Origin: Ptychodera flava
Taxonomy: Eukaryota > Hemichordata > Enteropneusta > Ptychoderidae
Direction of reading: 5' to 3'
Length of the DNA stretch: 64,000 nt
Assembly: GCF_041260155.1 (NCBI RefSeq)
Contig: NW_027248279.1
Span: 2,537,764 to 2,601,763, forward strand
Shown here: piece by piece, positions 23,840 to 35,659 of the stretch
Position numbering within the stretch: position 1 is the stretch's first letter
Layout: each line of letters opens with the position of its first letter
Translations under genes and position numbers: made by a program
Notes under the pieces: model-generated
Seen by the model: only the letters and a program-made list of their open reading frames with translations
Databases searched by the model: none
What the model was told of the DNA's origin: nothing

Positions 23840-24589
23840 ATGACAATCCTTTCTATTTCAACTGCAATAAAAATACTTGAAACCGGAGAAGAGAATATTC
23901 AAATCAGTGACGGCAAACTCATATTTGGTGAATCATTGGTAGATCCTATTATATATGTAGACAGTGAGCTAGAAGTGGTTTTCAACATCGGACCTAAATA
24001 TGGATCCAAAGATCCTGCTACATGTGATGAAATGTGTGTCCGTTGGCAACCGAGTCTTCAAAAGTTTACTGATTTAATAATATTCCGTACCCTAGGTGAA
24101 AGTTTCGATGCAAGCACTGCTAAAAGTTATGCTGCAAGCCTGGCCGCTCACTCCAAGAATACTACCGGATTTTACAATCCATCTAAAGTGTATCAGAAGC
24201 GAGGGAGCGGGGCGCAGCCAGTGGCGTATTTAAATTTCAGTTTAAAAGAGGGAGAGGGAGAGGGCTCACGATTTCGCTACATGTATTGATATGGTTCAAG
24301 AAATTGACTGCGGTTTTAAAACAGTGAGTCCATTGCCAGTCCGAGAAAATCCTGCTATTGTACCTCGTAATATCCGGAAAGGTAGTAAGATAGAATTCTT
24401 AGCATTTAAACCGCGCTTAAATAAACGTGCTCTTTCTTTCACTGTTGAGAGATTATATTTTGTGCTGCGCCTAATAAACCAGAAATTCAAGATGCGGAAG
24501 AACTAGTCGACTTAGAAAGATTAGGTGAGATATATAAACAAATAAATGCTGACAAAAATATTATAGTGGATTTTGATGACCTATCATAG
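23840..24589 (+). CDS. Polinton protein of unknown function, one or two frameshifts
   Basis: It starts 'MTILSISTAIKILETGEEN' with a first frame to 24289. Translation resumes at 24291 ('MVQEIDCGFKTVSPLPVRE') to about 24470, then shifts to 'KPEIQDAEELVDLERLGEI' and ends near 24589 with an acidic tail. The full product would be about 245 residues. Predicted beta-rich N-terminal half; no motif that I recognise. It lies between the kinase-exonuclease gene and the polymerase, so a replication accessory role such as single-strand DNA binding is possible, but this is position-based inference only. Confidence 0.5.
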
Positions 24590-24623
24590 AATAATTATTT
24601 TTTCATTTTAAAAATTTTTAGGA

Positions 24624-27600
24624 TAGTATATATCATAAAGATTATTATGCCAGTCAATTACATACAGCATTTAAGGGAGCAGTTTTACAAAAACAATTTC
24701 CTGAAGTCAAGCGAGTCAAGGATATCGGGGAGCTGGTGGATATTGAAGGTATGGTCCATTCGGAACGAAAGATGTACTCTGTTTATACCGAAATGGAAGT
24801 CAAATTATCGGATCCGAAAACTGGTAATACACAACCGCGTTCATTGTATGTTAAATTAAATGATACATACACAAAAGATGTAAGAGGATCGGGATCGGAT
24901 GTGGGGCAACAATTAATAGATCGCTACGATCGTATGCTTGATACAATTGAAAATGTTGAGGGTTCTGGTCTCGTTCTCGAGGAGATACTTAATTTGAAGT
25001 AATTCTAGTAGAAGTTTTACTCGGGGCTGGAACGCGTTCCAAAGGGGGGGCTGGCGCAGTCCAACTTCCCAGATGGTTAAAAAATAAGCATTGTGTTAGC
25101 GATCTGGTGCTACCTTCGGGCAGCGAGAACTGTTTTCAATACGCCATCGTAGCAAGTTTAAAGTTGGCCGACCCCGAGTTTCGTGAAAAGAAATGTGGTC
25201 AGGTAAGGAGAAAATGGAATACGTACGCCCCATTTATGGCTGACTACTGTTGGGAAGGTATTCCCTTTCCTACGCCCGCCGATCTGACTGTATTCAGGCG
25301 CTTCGAGCAGCAAAATCCAGGCATCAAACTTCAAGTATTTCAGATCTACGAAAATGATCCCGCTCCCCCGTCCGACATAACTGTGTTATATAGTGCCCAT
25401 TCCGAAGGTGAAGCCGATAGGAATCAAATAGCAAATATCTTACTGATAGTTGGCGAAGACGGCGGCCGTTCTCACTTCGTACCAATTACTGCGGAAAATC
25501 GCCTTCGTAATTCTCGTACTAATCGAAAGAATGAGCGCAGACGGAAGTGTATTTGTATGGTTTGTAAAAGAGGTTTTAAGTCAACAGAAGAATTAGAAAA
25601 ACATCAGGTATACTGTGGAACAGACACTGCCCAGCCAGATTTTCCTAAGGAAGTGTGTCAATTTGAAGGACATCGGAAGAAGGTTCCTTCTCCCTACGTC
25701 GTCTATGCAGATACTGAGGCAATTATTGAGAAGGGGACCGGCCGACACATTTCAATTTGTCTTTCGTATGTTATGGTGGAACGGGGTGGGGAGGATCGCG
25801 GGGACCTTCGGAACGAGGCCCGGGCCGACCCACTGTTTATGGTAAAAGAACATTCACAGGTCTCTCCTGTGTACAGACTTTCTAAAGGATATGAAAGAAC
25901 GGGCCGAGTATTATTCTAAATCGTATTATTGGAAAATAATACCGATGAGGGATCCTTCTAATTACCGGCGCGACGGATGTGATCCAGTCTGTATTGCATG
26001 TGGAGAGCCGGCAGGATACCGAGTAGTGAAGGAGGAGGCGACCTTCTATTGCGAAGGATGCCGGCCGTCGAGAACCATTCCTATCTACTTTCACAACCTC
26101 AAGGGATACGATGGTTCTTTTATTTTGAAAGAATTACATGAAATCGTTACCGAAGGAGATGATGGGGGTTCCGGACCAGAGCCTAAAATTATAGCTAAGA
26201 CGAGCAATGGAGGAATTATGGGTCTCTCGAAAACATTTATTTTTCACGCCTCAATTGTTGTTGCCGGAGGGAAGAGGGAGATAAAGAGACGTTTCTTTTC
26301 TATAAAGTTTATGGACAGTGCTCAGCTGATGATGGGGTCATTGGCGAAGTTGGCAAAAACTGTGCCGGAGGATGGGTGGACGGCGGCCCCACTTTCGTAC
26401 CCGGACATTCAAAGGGCGAAAGGTTTCTTCCCCTACGAATATTTAGACTCGGTTGACAGACTGGGAGAGGGGGAGCTCCCGGAGAGGGGGGAGTTTTATA
26501 GCGAATTGACGGAAGAGGGGATTTCTGAGTCTGATTACGAACATGCATTGAAGGTGTGGGACGAAGTTGGATGTAAGACGATTCGTGATTATATGGAATT
26601 CTATTGTGAGACTGACGTTCTACTTCTTGCAAATATATTCGAAAATTTCCGTGACACATGTTTAGAAGCATATAAGTTAGATCCAGCCCACTATATGTCA
26701 GCGCCTGGCTTGACATGGGATGCTAGTTACTTTACACGGGTAATAAGTTTAAACTCATTCAAGATGCTGAGCAGATGACTTTCGTACAACGGGGAATTCG
26801 AGGCGGCATCAGCCAGTGTAATATTCATTATTTACAGACAAATCATCCTGCTTACGGGAATTACGATCCAGAGAAACCAGTGACCGAAATAAAATATCTC
26901 GATGCAAACAATCTCTACGGCTGGGCAATGAGTCAACCAATGCCTACGGGCGGACTTCATTGGATGACGATGAAGAGTGGGAGGAATGGGCCGCCGAGGG
27001 GGGAGCGGGGGGCGGAGCCGGAGCGTGGGGACTTGGTTCCACCTTTCCACCAAGTTTTCTAGAAGTAGACTTAGAATACCCAGCCGAATTACATGAAGAA
27101 CACAGCGATTTGCCATTAGCACCGCATCACTATGAATTTCCGAGGCAGGGCGGTCGACTGATTACAAGTGTGATGGATAGAGAGAGATACGTCTTACACT
27201 ACAAGTTGCTGGAATTCTATCTTCGGATGGGAATGAGATTGAAAAAGATTTATCGGGTGCTTGCTTTCGATGAAGCTCCATGTCTCGCGAAATATATTGA
27301 CTTTAACACTAAAATGAGGACAAAGGGGAGGACAGATTTTGAAAAGAATTTCTATAAGCTGATGAATAATGCAATGTTCGGCAAGACAATAGAAGATGTT
27401 CGAAAGTACAGAGACTTTAAATTTGTTTCGGACTGGAACGGTACGGATAGTGGTCGTAAAAAGATTCAGAAGTATAATCCAAAGATGAAACATATAACTT
27501 TCATAACTTCCGAAGAGGATGGTGATTCCTGCGACAGTGCCCTACTGGAACTGAAAACGGATGAGCATAGATATGTAAAACCAGTTTTCATCGGCGCCGC

Positions 27601-28223
27601 AGTACTGGAACTTTCTAAGCTGCTTATGTATGAGACGCATTACAATTACTTTCGGGCCCAGTTCCCTGGAATACGATTAGCCTACATGGATACTGACAGT
27701 TTTGTTTACAGTGTACCGATCCCGGACCCGGACGTAACTTTCAATGATATAGTCCGAGAAGATGTTGAAAAGAATGGTGAGAAGTCTATATATGATACTA
27801 GTGGGATGAGCGGCCCCGCCCCCAACTTTCCGAAGAGTAATAAAAAAGTGAGATGAGTTGAATGGTGAACCTATTCTTGATTTTGTTGGCATACGCTCGA
27901 AAGTGTATGCTTTTCGAACTCCAACTTCGGAGACGAAAAAAAATAAAGGGGTGAAAGATGTTTGTGTTAGAAAACATTTGAACTTTGAAGATTATAAAGA
28001 TCTGTTTGAAACTGGGAAGAAGCCGGAGCCGGCACAGTTTGTACAGTTTGTACGGAAAAAGGCTGGAGAAATCCGTAGTGAAAAGCGTAGTAAAATTATG
28101 ATGGCGCCAAATGATATCAAACGTGTGCAGCTATACAATCCAGACACAGGCGAATGGCTGAATGGCGATGGCTGCAGAAACATGGCCGATAGGACGGACG
28201 ACGGGTCATGGTTAATATTGTAA
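24624..28223 (+). CDS. POLB: protein-primed family B DNA polymerase, at least five frameshifts
   Basis: Segments on three frames form one polymerase of about 1,180 residues. The N-terminal part (to 25002) ends 'GSGLVLEEILNLK'. The next (25107-25885) has a C2HC finger (CMVC...H...C) and exonuclease motif I 'YADTEAI' (25710). The next (25891-26741) has zinc-ribbon Cys pairs, motif II 'NLKGYDGSF' and motif III 'YCETD' (26614). The frame from 26741 holds polymerase motif A 'YLDANNLYGW' (26901). The frame from 26957 holds motif B 'YKLMNNAMFGK' and motif C 'YMDTDSFVY' (27689). The last (27858-28223) carries the thumb-like end. Breaks lie near 25050, 25885, 26741, 26957 and 27850. There is no clear ATG in the first frame; an ATG at 24647 lies in another frame. 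It would replicate the element from a terminal protein. Confidence 0.9.
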
Positions 28224-29473
28224 AGACTTTAATCTACTATTTTCAATAGAGACCAGGGCATCACTGATAACATAAATGTGGGCAAATATATTATCATTGT
28301 GAGCGTCATCGCCAACCCACGCGGTATCTTTCTTCAGGAACTCAAGTTGAATTCCGTCCTTTGTGTTCATTACTTTTAAACCATTTCCATGAAACTCAAT
28401 ATCTTTAAAACTACGCAGATCGATAAACAGACAGAATTTATTCTTCAAATAATCGGCCTCATCTATATCAATTTCACACCAATCTTTATCTTCAGCAAAA
28501 TACCGTCGCACCTCTCGCCAAAATTGTCTTGGTATCATCTTCTGAGCGTACACTTTATTTGCAATGCCTTCGATTGATACAGACACAGATTCAATGGATG
28601 GGTTAAAGAAAAGTTCACTGTTCAGTTCTGACTGATTCTGATTTTAGTGAAGAGTATAGCGATACCTCTAATGCTATGTCGTGGTACATTTATATTTTCA
28701 TTGATAACCGTGTCCGATTCTTTGAATGGGATTGTTCTAAAATAATGTATATGCTCGTAAAGGTAACTTTTTCCACCGTTGTAATAACCAGCAGTTGACC
28801 TCGCGAGATCGAGGTCAGAAATTGTCTCGTATTCCATTTGAATGTTTTTTAATTTATAATTGGTTGTAACAACCTGATTACTGACAAGTAATTGGGGGGC
28901 GGGTGCAAGCGTAATTTCCCATTCAATATGACTCCCTAACGCTTTTGGATATGCAACTCCATGACCTGTTATTAGGGGGTGAGTGAGACGAATAGCATAT
29001 TTTGTTTTATATGTGTCGAAAAGTAACTTATCGCCCACGACGTTTTGATCTGCATCGGTCGAACCGCTTCTTAATTTTCTTAGATTTTCGTTCTGAATTC
29101 CGTACAGTGTCATGTTCGTTCTCTCCTTTTTATGTTTGAAGAGATCGCGATAACATTCAATAAGGTTATATTTATTCAAATCGAAAAGTGTCTGACCCTC
29201 AAATGTGAGTTTCATACGCTCCACCAAATTTTTTGCAACATTTTGAACTACTCGGTTATATTCATCTCCCATTACTTCGAGATCAAAAACCAGGTCGAAA
29301 GTATCTGGAACTAAGAGTACTCCGCTTTCTAACTTTGGACATCGTATGATAAGTGTCTGGCCTGGATCTGCCTCACTTGGATTATGAGCAATCACGTGAT
29401 GAGTTCTTTCTGACTTCGTTCCATTCGGTATTCGGTTGGTGAAAGTCGGTGATAATGTTCTATCGTACCCCAT
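28212..29473 (-). CDS. MCP: major capsid protein (double jelly roll), one frameshift
   Basis: It starts at ATG 29473 ('MGYDRTLSPTFTNRIP'), about 15 bases after CTATATAC. The first frame carries 'VVQNVAKNLVERMKLTFEG', 'LIECYRDLFKHKKERTNM', 'YEHIHYFRTIPF' and 'AILFTKI', and stops at 28622. A one-base change near 28630 moves the frame to 'SELFFNPSIESVSVSIEG' and the second half, ending 'SRLKSLQY' at 28212. Order and motifs match the hexon-type capsid protein of Polintons and adintoviruses; about 418 residues. The 3' end overlaps the polymerase 3' end by 12 bases, as convergent genes. It would form the icosahedral shell. Confidence 0.85.
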
Positions 29474-29524
29474 TTTTCGTGTAATGTATATAGTAGAAGA
29501 AAAAAAAGAAAATAAATCACATCT

Positions 29525-29892
29525 TTACGTAAATATTTCTGTCTGCCTGAAAGATAAATCGATTGCCTGGTCGCGAATCAATCGAAGGACCCAATATTCT
29601 TGGAGATGATGGACTTCCATTTCATCATTGTCAATCTCCTGAAAGACGTTTATGAATTCTAGTCGCTTAAAGAAGTTAGTCTTTTGACATTCCTTCACGA
29701 AAGCTAATATGTTATGATAAAGATTATCATCTTTGAGTCGGACACCTGGATTTGCTCGAAGGATATGTCGATTTACCCTCCGAAGTTTGCACCACACCAA
29801 TTCGACAGAGAAACCAAACAGGTCTTTATTTTTAAAAAAGAAACTTTGCAATATTCTTTTCACCAAACATGTCGATGCCGTAGGGGTGTCAT
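29525..29892 (-). CDS. small Polinton protein of unknown function
   Basis: A 113-residue open frame extends upstream without an ATG as 'IYDTPTASTCLVKRIL', so the start codon may have been lost to an indel near 29900. The protein is basic and helix-rich ('WCKLRRVNRHILR', 'FFKRLEFINVF'), with no catalytic motif I recognise. I considered the missing maturation protease but see no His-Asp-Cys pattern. It sits between the capsid gene and the coiled-coil membrane protein gene, all on the minus strand, which suggests a virion role. Confidence 0.5.
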
Positions 29893-29895
29893 ATA

Positions 29896-31128
29896 TTAAT
29901 ACATAATTTTATTTATAATGACTAATGTTAAACCAGTTAAAAATATCCATAGCTGTTCTCCGACAAATCCGACAACCGATCCTGCTGTTTTTAATAGAAA
30001 ACTGACAAGGGAGCCGATTAGACCGGGTATTGCAGCAGCACTTTTTGCGGCCAATGTTTTTAACCATTCACCAAATTGCTTTACAATTTCTTTCGCTTTT
30101 GTATATACTTTGGGCGGACCTGAACCAGACCCGCCAGTTCCTGCTCCCCCCTCCTCCTCCTCCCCCTCCTCCCCCTCCTCCTCTAGTCACAGCCAAGGCA
30201 ATTGTTGATATTGTCATTCCAAGGGCAGTCAGTATTGCAGCGATTGTTATACCATTTCGTTTAAATAATTCTGTCAGCTTCAGTCTCAGTGATAATTCTG
30301 GATCAGAAATTACATCACGAAGAGACCTAGTCGACGCCAGTCTTTCATGTGCATCACTAATCTTATCATGTTCATATTTAATTCGATTGCAATTTTAGCT
30401 TCGCTCGTTATGAGTTCAGTTAGTAGTTTTTCAGCTTTTTCTTTTTCATGGCTGTGTTCTTAAGGAATTTCCTTTAACTGTTTTTCAACTTCTCTTTTCT
30501 CTAGCCTTATTTTAACTTTTTCATTGTTAAGCTCGCTAATACGCATATTCGCAATCTTTAATTCATCATTAATAGCTCTATATTCGGGGTTTTCATTATT
30601 CCATTTTTCGATTTTATTTTCGATAGTACGTATTTCATCGGCATTATCGCTAAAATTTACTCGTAAATCTGTTATTCTATCTCTGAGTCGTCCAATGTCG
30701 TATGGTTTCAGTCTATCGGCCGGCCTTTTCAATAACATTTTTGCTTCATTATCAGTCAATTCTGATACAAAATCTGGATCTATTCCTAATATATCTTTTT
30801 TAAATTCTGCAGCTCCCTTACCTTTTATTGAGGAGGGCATTAAAGACTTCGTGCCTTTATTTGATGTCAGCCTAGCGTCTCGATAATACAGCTCTCCATC
30901 CCTAATACTAGCATTCGTATGCATTAATTCTCGTTTATGCGCATCAGTAATCCTATTACTATCTAAGTATTGGTTAGCCATTATCTCTGTAATTTCTCCT
31001 CTCTGTCTAATCAACGACTCACCTGCGGGTCTGTCGCTTGAGACGGCCTGGGAAGAATCGGCTTCTGCAAAGGTATCATCATCGAAAAAAGTTGTTTCAG
31101 CAGTAGCGTCATCATCATCATATAACAT
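29896..31128 (-). CDS. long coiled-coil membrane protein of the Polinton, frameshifted
   Basis: The likely start is ATG 31128 ('MLYDDDDATAE'). An acidic N-terminus is followed by 'ITDAHKRELMHTNASIRDG', then a coiled coil ('IRTIENKIEKWNNENPEY', 'ISELNNEKVKIRLEKREV') to about 30460. Later frames give 'YEHDKISDAHERLA', 'LFKRNGITIAAILTALGM' (membrane span), a run of about twelve Gly codons, 'GPPKVYTKAKEIVKQFGEW', 'KSAAAIPGLIGSLVSFLLK' and a last hydrophobic segment ending at 29896. Breaks lie near 30470, near 30390, and in the poly-G tract near 30150. I know the same layout from many invertebrate Polintons; the role is unproven, perhaps attachment or internal membrane. Confidence 0.7.
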
Positions 31129-32570
31129 ATTTTCAAATTTACAAACAACAACAATAACAACAACACAAGAAGCAACTTCGTGACACGTTTTATTTGAACC
31201 ATACGAATACATATACTCCGGGTGTAAGGGTGACGAATTCATAAATTAATTCTTTGTTATTATCTTCATCATCGGTTTATTGCTAACAGTTTACTTTCGA
31301 AAAAATGGAATATGACATTTAACACACACCAAAAAAAAAAATAGTTTGAACAATTTCTTAACGTTTGTAAGTAAAGACATAAAAAGCAAATAATCCAAAG
31401 GTTTCTGTCACTATGGGGTCAAAGGTTAATGGCATTACGTAACCATAGCTGCAACACGCAGTCCAACGTAAACAATAGACCCGCTTGCCGCAATCCGGAA
31501 GCAGCCGCCGGTGCACTCCGAGAAAATTGGTGAGTATTGGCATTTTTATCCATGATATTATCAACGAAAATAAATTCGACACACCAAACAGTTTTGTTTC
31601 TTTAGTTTTACAAACATCGGAAGTGAAATTCAGTGATAAAATCCAGGCAACCTGCATCGGTCGAAACAGCGGGAATTTCAAATTGGTGATAGCGATCCCG
31701 GTGTGTTGACTTGACGTTTATTTATCAAAATATGAGTCAATGTCAGTCAATGTCATATTTCAGCTTGGTGACTTGATGAATCCTAGCAATGTACTGCTAT
31801 CTTGAATTGCTGTGACATTATCAGCAATCACTTTACCTGGAAACATAGAGGCAGTAGGGGAAACCCTGGCTAGCAATGCCCTGAGTGTCGAATGATTAGA
31901 CCTACCGTCGCATCACATTATCAAATGCTGCGTATGAGAGCTTATAATAGCCGTTCATGATTCTAAATAGGCGAGTGTGTACAAGTGTCTGAGAGAGGTA
32001 CAAACAAATAATCATTAGGAACGTAATTTTGTTTTATTCTCAATTCACAATAATTTCCGATCTACCTGTTGTCATTTAATGGATATCTCTGTCACAGCTG
32101 TGGGTTGTGATGTCGGCATTGCTGCCGGAAAAGCAACTGAATGCCATGGATCGCTAACGGCCCTTGAATTGTGTACTCGAGACATCACTGCACATCTCAA
32201 ATTTCTCAATGCGCTTTCAGAACGACTTTCAATATAATTGTTTTGGTTGTGCTGTCATGTTTGCAGGTCATTATAGAATGAACCAATCATGAACGAATCA
32301 CTTTTACCAAAGTCGATATTTTTTTTCCTAATATCATCATTTTGTGTCTTTTTAAATGCTGAAAATTGGCACGTTTTAAACCGTTGACTGTTTTTGCCAT
32401 TTCCAGATTTAAACTTTTGTTGACACTTTCAGAATAAATTATAGGGGATATTTGAAAGAAAATAAGGCTAAAAAATTAGGGGGTCACAACGTGAATTTTT
32501 AAGGTAGAAGAAGTCAAAGATATACTATATGAATGTTTTTATATTTACTTATTTTTTATTTATTCACATT
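31129..32570. other. right flank of the Polinton, no gene recognised
   Basis: AT-rich at first, with a GC-richer patch at 31440-31540. Open frames on both strands at 31358-31709 lack motifs. The right terminal inverted repeat of the Polinton should lie here, but I could not match it to the left flank. Confidence 0.4.
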
Positions 32571-32794
32571 AAAGGATAACCCATTTACAGACACCTTTTT
32601 GTTGAAAGTTCCCAACAGGGCCGTAATCTTCCATGGGGTCCTGAAAACACTAAATACAATAAAAAATACAAATAAAAGTACAGCAAAATAAACACAGGAG
32701 TAGTTAAAGTAATTAAGAAACAAACAAAGTGACCGTATTCAGAAAAAAATTATGAGTCAATGTTATCTTTTATAAAAAGTTTCAATTGTATTTT

Positions 32795-35620
32795 AAAGAT
32801 ACTGAAACTTGGATGCACGCATTACAAAAGTTCTCTGACCTGATTCCGTTCGAGGAAGAAGGAGGTTACGCGAGATTGCTGCGCGTGTGGGATAATCATG
32901 AACATTCATTAAAGGCACAAAAACATGTCTGCAATGTACGTCGGAACAGAGTTCTCAAAATATTTAAAGAATACGATACAAATGAAATAGAAAATACGTT
33001 GCTTAACGGAAAGAACATCAGCGGCTTTGAAAAGATAATTACTCGGCGTATCAAAATCTGCGTTCAGTAGAATCCTCAATGCTCTTTTCTGCATTTTATA
33101 CACCCAGTCCATGTTGTTCTTACTGGTATTTCCCCAAACCATCCTACAATAGTCAAGAGTTGATTGAATTAAACCATAATACAGAATTTTTCTAAGGTGA
33201 AAAGGAATTAGTTTATGTAAGAGTCTTAGTAGACCTATTCTCTGACTCAGTGTGGTGCACATATTGTCAATATGCTTATTCCAAGAAATCACATCATCAA
33301 TAGTCACACCAAGGATCCTCTCAAAATTAACACAGGAAATACTTATATCATTTATGACAACATCAATTTTGTCGTAACGACGGTCAACATTGTGTAGCTT
33401 ATGCCGCGACTCAACTAACATAGCCTTGGTTTTGTTTGCATTAAATATTAACATACCGTTGCTAGTTATCCAATTGTTAACAGCAATAGCGTCATTTTGA
33501 AGTAGATTGTTGACTTGGGAAATCGTAAAGCCAGATGACAGAAGAGTCTGGTCATCGGCGTACATGTCTAAATGAGAGTTAGAAGTTACAGATAATGGCA
33601 AATCATTGATAAAGATGGTAAAAAAGCAAAGGGCCAAGTATCGACCCTTGCGGTACTCCAACTGATACTTTCTGTCTTTCAGAAGTCTTACCCATATGAC
33701 ACACAATCTGTGAACGTTCAGAAAGGTACGATTTAAACCAATTTAGGTTTTTATTATTCAGTCCATTCAGATAAAGTTTCTTTAAGAGTAACTCATGGTC
33801 AACAAGATCAAACGCCTTAGAAAGGTCGAGAAAAAAGAACTCCAGAAAGATGACCATTGTCAATATTTTGTAATAATTCGTCGCACATACGTAAAAGGGC
33901 CGTTTGACAGGAATGGTGCTTTCTGAAACCAGACTGTGTCGTATGCAGCAGACTCTTATCGGTCAGAAATTTATACAAATTACAATGAATGTGATTCTCT
34001 AAAATCTTAGATATTGCTGGGAAAATTGAAATTGGCCTACAATTTGACATTTCATTTACATTACCAGTGCCCTTATAAATCGGAACAATTCTTGCACACT
34101 TGAAAATTTCAGGAAAGGTTTCATTATCGATACTAAGATTTTACACTTTGGTGAGATAAAAAGAAATAACTGGAGCACCCACACGTAATAACTTAGCATT
34201 AACGTTATCGACACCTGTGGATTTCGCCTGTGATATATATAGTGCCCTTGTAACAAACTCTGAGTCAGAAGACAAGTGCGGAATATTAAAACTGCATCAT
34301 CAAGTTTTCCACGAAGATGATCTTCTAACAGTGAGATATCAGTGTCTTTGTTGACGGTAACATTTAAAGTATTTGAAATATTAGAAAAGAAAGAATTGAA
34401 AGCGTTCACAATAACAGAAGGGTCAGAAACAAAATACCATAAACTAAAATCGGAGTAGTATTTTTTTGAAGGTTTGACAATGCTGTTAAAAATATCCCAG
34501 AGAGATTTTGCATTCGAACCTTTCTGTCTAAACTCTTGTAAAAAATACTCCTGTTTTGACTTTTCAATCATATGGACAACTTTATTCCTTGATTGCCTAT
34601 AAAGAGATAGTTTGCTAGCATCAGATTTTGCTTGGTTAAGCAAAGCATCTCTCTCATGTATGGCATTCAAAATATCGTCGTTCATCCATGGCGGTTGTGT
34701 AAAACGTCGAAAACGTTTTTCAATAAATGGAGCGTAAATGTCACAAATTTGTTAAAAATGGTAACCCAAATCCTCATTACAATATTTACATCAGTCGCAG
34801 AATCAACTAAACACCACGACGCATGACGAAGGTCACGGAGAAAAAGACTATAGTTTATGTTGGTAAACGAACGAAATTTGACCGTGAGATGAGAAGTTAC
34901 ATGACTGCTGATAATGCGAGTTTCTTTTACGTACCATTACAACAGGATAATGATAAGAAATTCCAATTTCAGGCACAAAACGCTAGCAACATTTTCTCGA
35001 TTGGAAGTATAGATATGATCAATACATGTCTTAGAAATTGGTCTTGTAGGAAGCGAAATAAGTTGAACTAAGGACAAGTTACTCAGCGAATTGTAAATAT
35101 AGTTACTCTGGCCGCTCTCCGTGAATAAATCAATGTTGAAGTCACCCAATAAGTAAAGTTCTTTACGAGTATAGAAACCCTTTTCCAAATTCGATTCAAT
35201 ACAAATATCAATGCTATGAGAGGTACCAGGTGGTCTTAGTCTATAAACACCAGCAACTAAAAATTTATTACTTTTTGGAGGCTTGATCTCAAGCCACGAG
35301 ATTTCCAAGACATCAGATTCCAGGTCAGACCTTCTCGTGTAACAAACATTACAACGAATATAAGCCAAAAGACCACCGCCCTTTTTTCCTTTCTTATTTT
35401 TTCTTTCAATTTGAAAACCGGCAATTTTAAAATCATTGACAGAGTTCGTATTACTTAAAAAAGGTTTCAGCAAGAAACAATACTTCCAATGAAAACGTTT
35501 TGTCAACAGAAAGATAATGAGTAATCTGATCAATTTTGTTTGTTAAGTATGGAACATTCCAATATCCAATCTTTAGACCATTCGAAAAGCTTGTCCGAGA
35601 AGCGTGTGTGTTCACAGAGT
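32795..35620 (-). pseudogene. LINE ORF2: AP endonuclease and reverse transcriptase, frameshifted
   Basis: The endonuclease begins near 35590 ('GLKIGYWNVPYLTNKID') and continues with 'KKGGGLLAYIR', 'ELYLLGDFNIDL' (GDFN catalytic motif) and 'CIDHIYT' (DHI motif), to about 34950. A linker follows (34056-34685, 'RNKVVHMIEKSKQEYF'). Reverse transcriptase parts come next: 'NCRPISIFPAISKILENH', '[14 protein letters not shown]', '[16 protein letters not shown]', '[14 protein letters not shown]' and 'DMYADDQTLLSSG', the last being the YADD catalytic box (around 33570). The C-terminal part with 'YYGLIQSTLDYCRMVWG' ends in another frame near 32800. At least four frame breaks, so no active enzyme. Confidence 0.9.
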
Positions 35621-35659
35621 CCACGGCTTGAGCTTCCTCGCCGAGACTCTAACGTTGCC

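Larger units (their letters stand above)
15574..31128. mobile_element. Polinton/Maverick (adintovirus-like) element
   Basis: About 15.5 kb of densely packed genes on both strands that together define a Polinton: protein-primed DNA polymerase B, retroviral-type integrase, FtsK/HerA-type packaging ATPase, double-jelly-roll major capsid protein and penton-like protein, plus several small proteins that recur in such elements. The limits given are those of the outermost recognised genes; terminal inverted repeats and target duplications were not found. I did not recognise the adenain-type maturation protease normally present. Nearly all long genes carry single-base frameshifts, so the copy is probably dead, unless the indels are sequencing errors. 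Confidence 0.92.

Noticed and set aside
29525..29892. Possible adenain-like protease
   Set aside because: No His, Asp/Glu, Gln, Cys catalytic order could be seen; kept as unknown protein.
29918..30398. Plus-strand Pro/Ser-rich frames
   Set aside because: They are the reverse of the glycine run and membrane segments of the minus-strand coiled-coil gene, whose translation matches a known Polinton layout.
32786..33070. Plus-strand 94-residue frame
   Set aside because: The minus strand here encodes the end of LINE ORF2 with recognisable RT tail motifs, so the plus frame is a shadow.
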